From NCBI GenBank assembly GCA_027314825.1, contig DAHVAB010000019.1, positions 1-14,634 on the forward strand: a stretch of DNA of 14,634 nt, read 5' to 3'. The notes beneath the pieces were generated by a model. It was not told the origin of the DNA. It ran no database searches and was given only the letters and a program-made list of their open reading frames with translations. Origin of the DNA: Solirubrobacterales bacterium. Its GTDB lineage: Bacteria; Actinomycetota; Thermoleophilia; Solirubrobacterales; Solirubrobacteraceae. A program made the position numbers and the translations under genes. Below, piece after piece: positions 14,470 to 14,634 of this stretch. Position 1 is the first letter of the stretch. Each line of letters begins with the position of its first letter.

Positions 14470-14607
14470 GAGGCCTGGCGGCGGCGTCTCGCACGGTCGG
14501 CGGCGGCCTGTCGCCGAGGCCTGGCGGCGGCGTCTCGCACGGTCGGCGGCTGCCTGTCGCCGAGGCCTGGCGGCGGCGTCTCGCACAGCCGGCGGCTGCC
14601 TGCTGCC
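14470..14607. repeat. 46-bp tandem repeat, three copies plus a diverged one
   Basis: Units start at 14470, 14516 and 14562, each opening with GAGGCCTGGCGGCGGCGTCT followed by CGCAC. The first two differ at only a few positions and the third diverges in its second half. A fainter copy precedes them and overlaps the end of the ATPase gene (~14424-14469). The remaining ~27 bases to the window end carry no feature I recognise. No unique spacers, so not a CRISPR array. Confidence 0.9.
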
Positions 14608-14634
14608 GGGCCACAGCGACCCGGTCGCCACCAC

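Noticed and set aside
12707..14614. Long minus-strand open frame opposite the TraG-like ATPase
   Set aside because: The plus strand has Walker A and B motifs and a consensus ribosome-binding site. The minus frame is low-complexity and crosses the 46-bp repeats.
14424..14634. CRISPR array
   Set aside because: Units are contiguous 46-bp tandem copies with no unique spacers and no cas genes nearby.

Overview
The window is very GC-rich (roughly 70% by eye) and its genes have strongly G/C-biased third codon positions. The gene content suggests a high-GC actinobacterium, most plausibly of the Thermoleophilia/Solirubrobacterales type. Supporting features are a Replic_relax-family protein, a VirD4/TraG-like ATPase, an SurA-N-like lipoprotein with an Ala/Gly/Ser-rich neck, and a secreted protein ending in Ig-like repeats of the R-V-Y-L-G-A-D / R-V-R-Y-G-G-D type. 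This taxonomic placement is inferred from gene style, not from a marker gene.

Layout, left to right. Bases 1-65 may hold the N-terminus of a divergent minus-strand gene cut by the window edge. A replication-relaxation (winged-helix) protein follows (75-1187, +). Next comes a 1021-residue secreted protein with a signal peptide, a long conserved but uncharacterised ectodomain, an FN3/Ig-like domain, a Pro-rich hinge and two C-terminal beta-sandwich repeats (1367-4432, +). It converges on a block of minus-strand genes. Read in their own direction these are a lipoprotein fusing an SurA-N-like region to a PEBP (YbhB-type) domain (9233-7905), a sulfide:quinone oxidoreductase (7760-6315), an untracked 53-residue small protein directly behind it (6306-6145), a 3-hydroxyisobutyrate-dehydrogenase-family reductase with a 27-bp minisatellite tail (5995-4967), and a hydroxynitrile-lyase-like cupin (4920-4504). 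A DoxX-like membrane protein is divergent from the lipoprotein (9291-9689, +).

Bases 9690-10608 carry no credible gene. They hold a 14-bp tandem repeat, a palindrome followed by helically phased 12-bp direct repeats, a GC hairpin, and a perfect 26-bp palindrome with a C5-TATA-G5 core. To the right lies a plus-strand module: an uncharacterised Cys-cluster/HTH protein (10609-11562), a translationally coupled OmpR-type regulator whose receiver has lost the phospho-Asp and the Lys (11555-12286), a 65-bp tandem repeat, a TraG/VirD4-like P-loop ATPase with an excellent ribosome-binding site (12695-14428), and a 46-bp tandem repeat running toward the window end.

Together the right-hand module and the Replic_relax gene look like the backbone of a plasmid or integrative conjugative element, with metabolic (sulfide, hydroxyacid) and cell-surface genes in between. 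The most interesting candidate system is this ATPase module controlled by a phosphorylation-independent pseudo-response regulator coupled to an unknown Cys-rich HTH protein, with repeat-rich putative control/origin DNA upstream. The ATPase and Replic_relax genes sit at opposite ends of the window in the same orientation, so a circular molecule would make them neighbours. That cannot be decided from this sequence.
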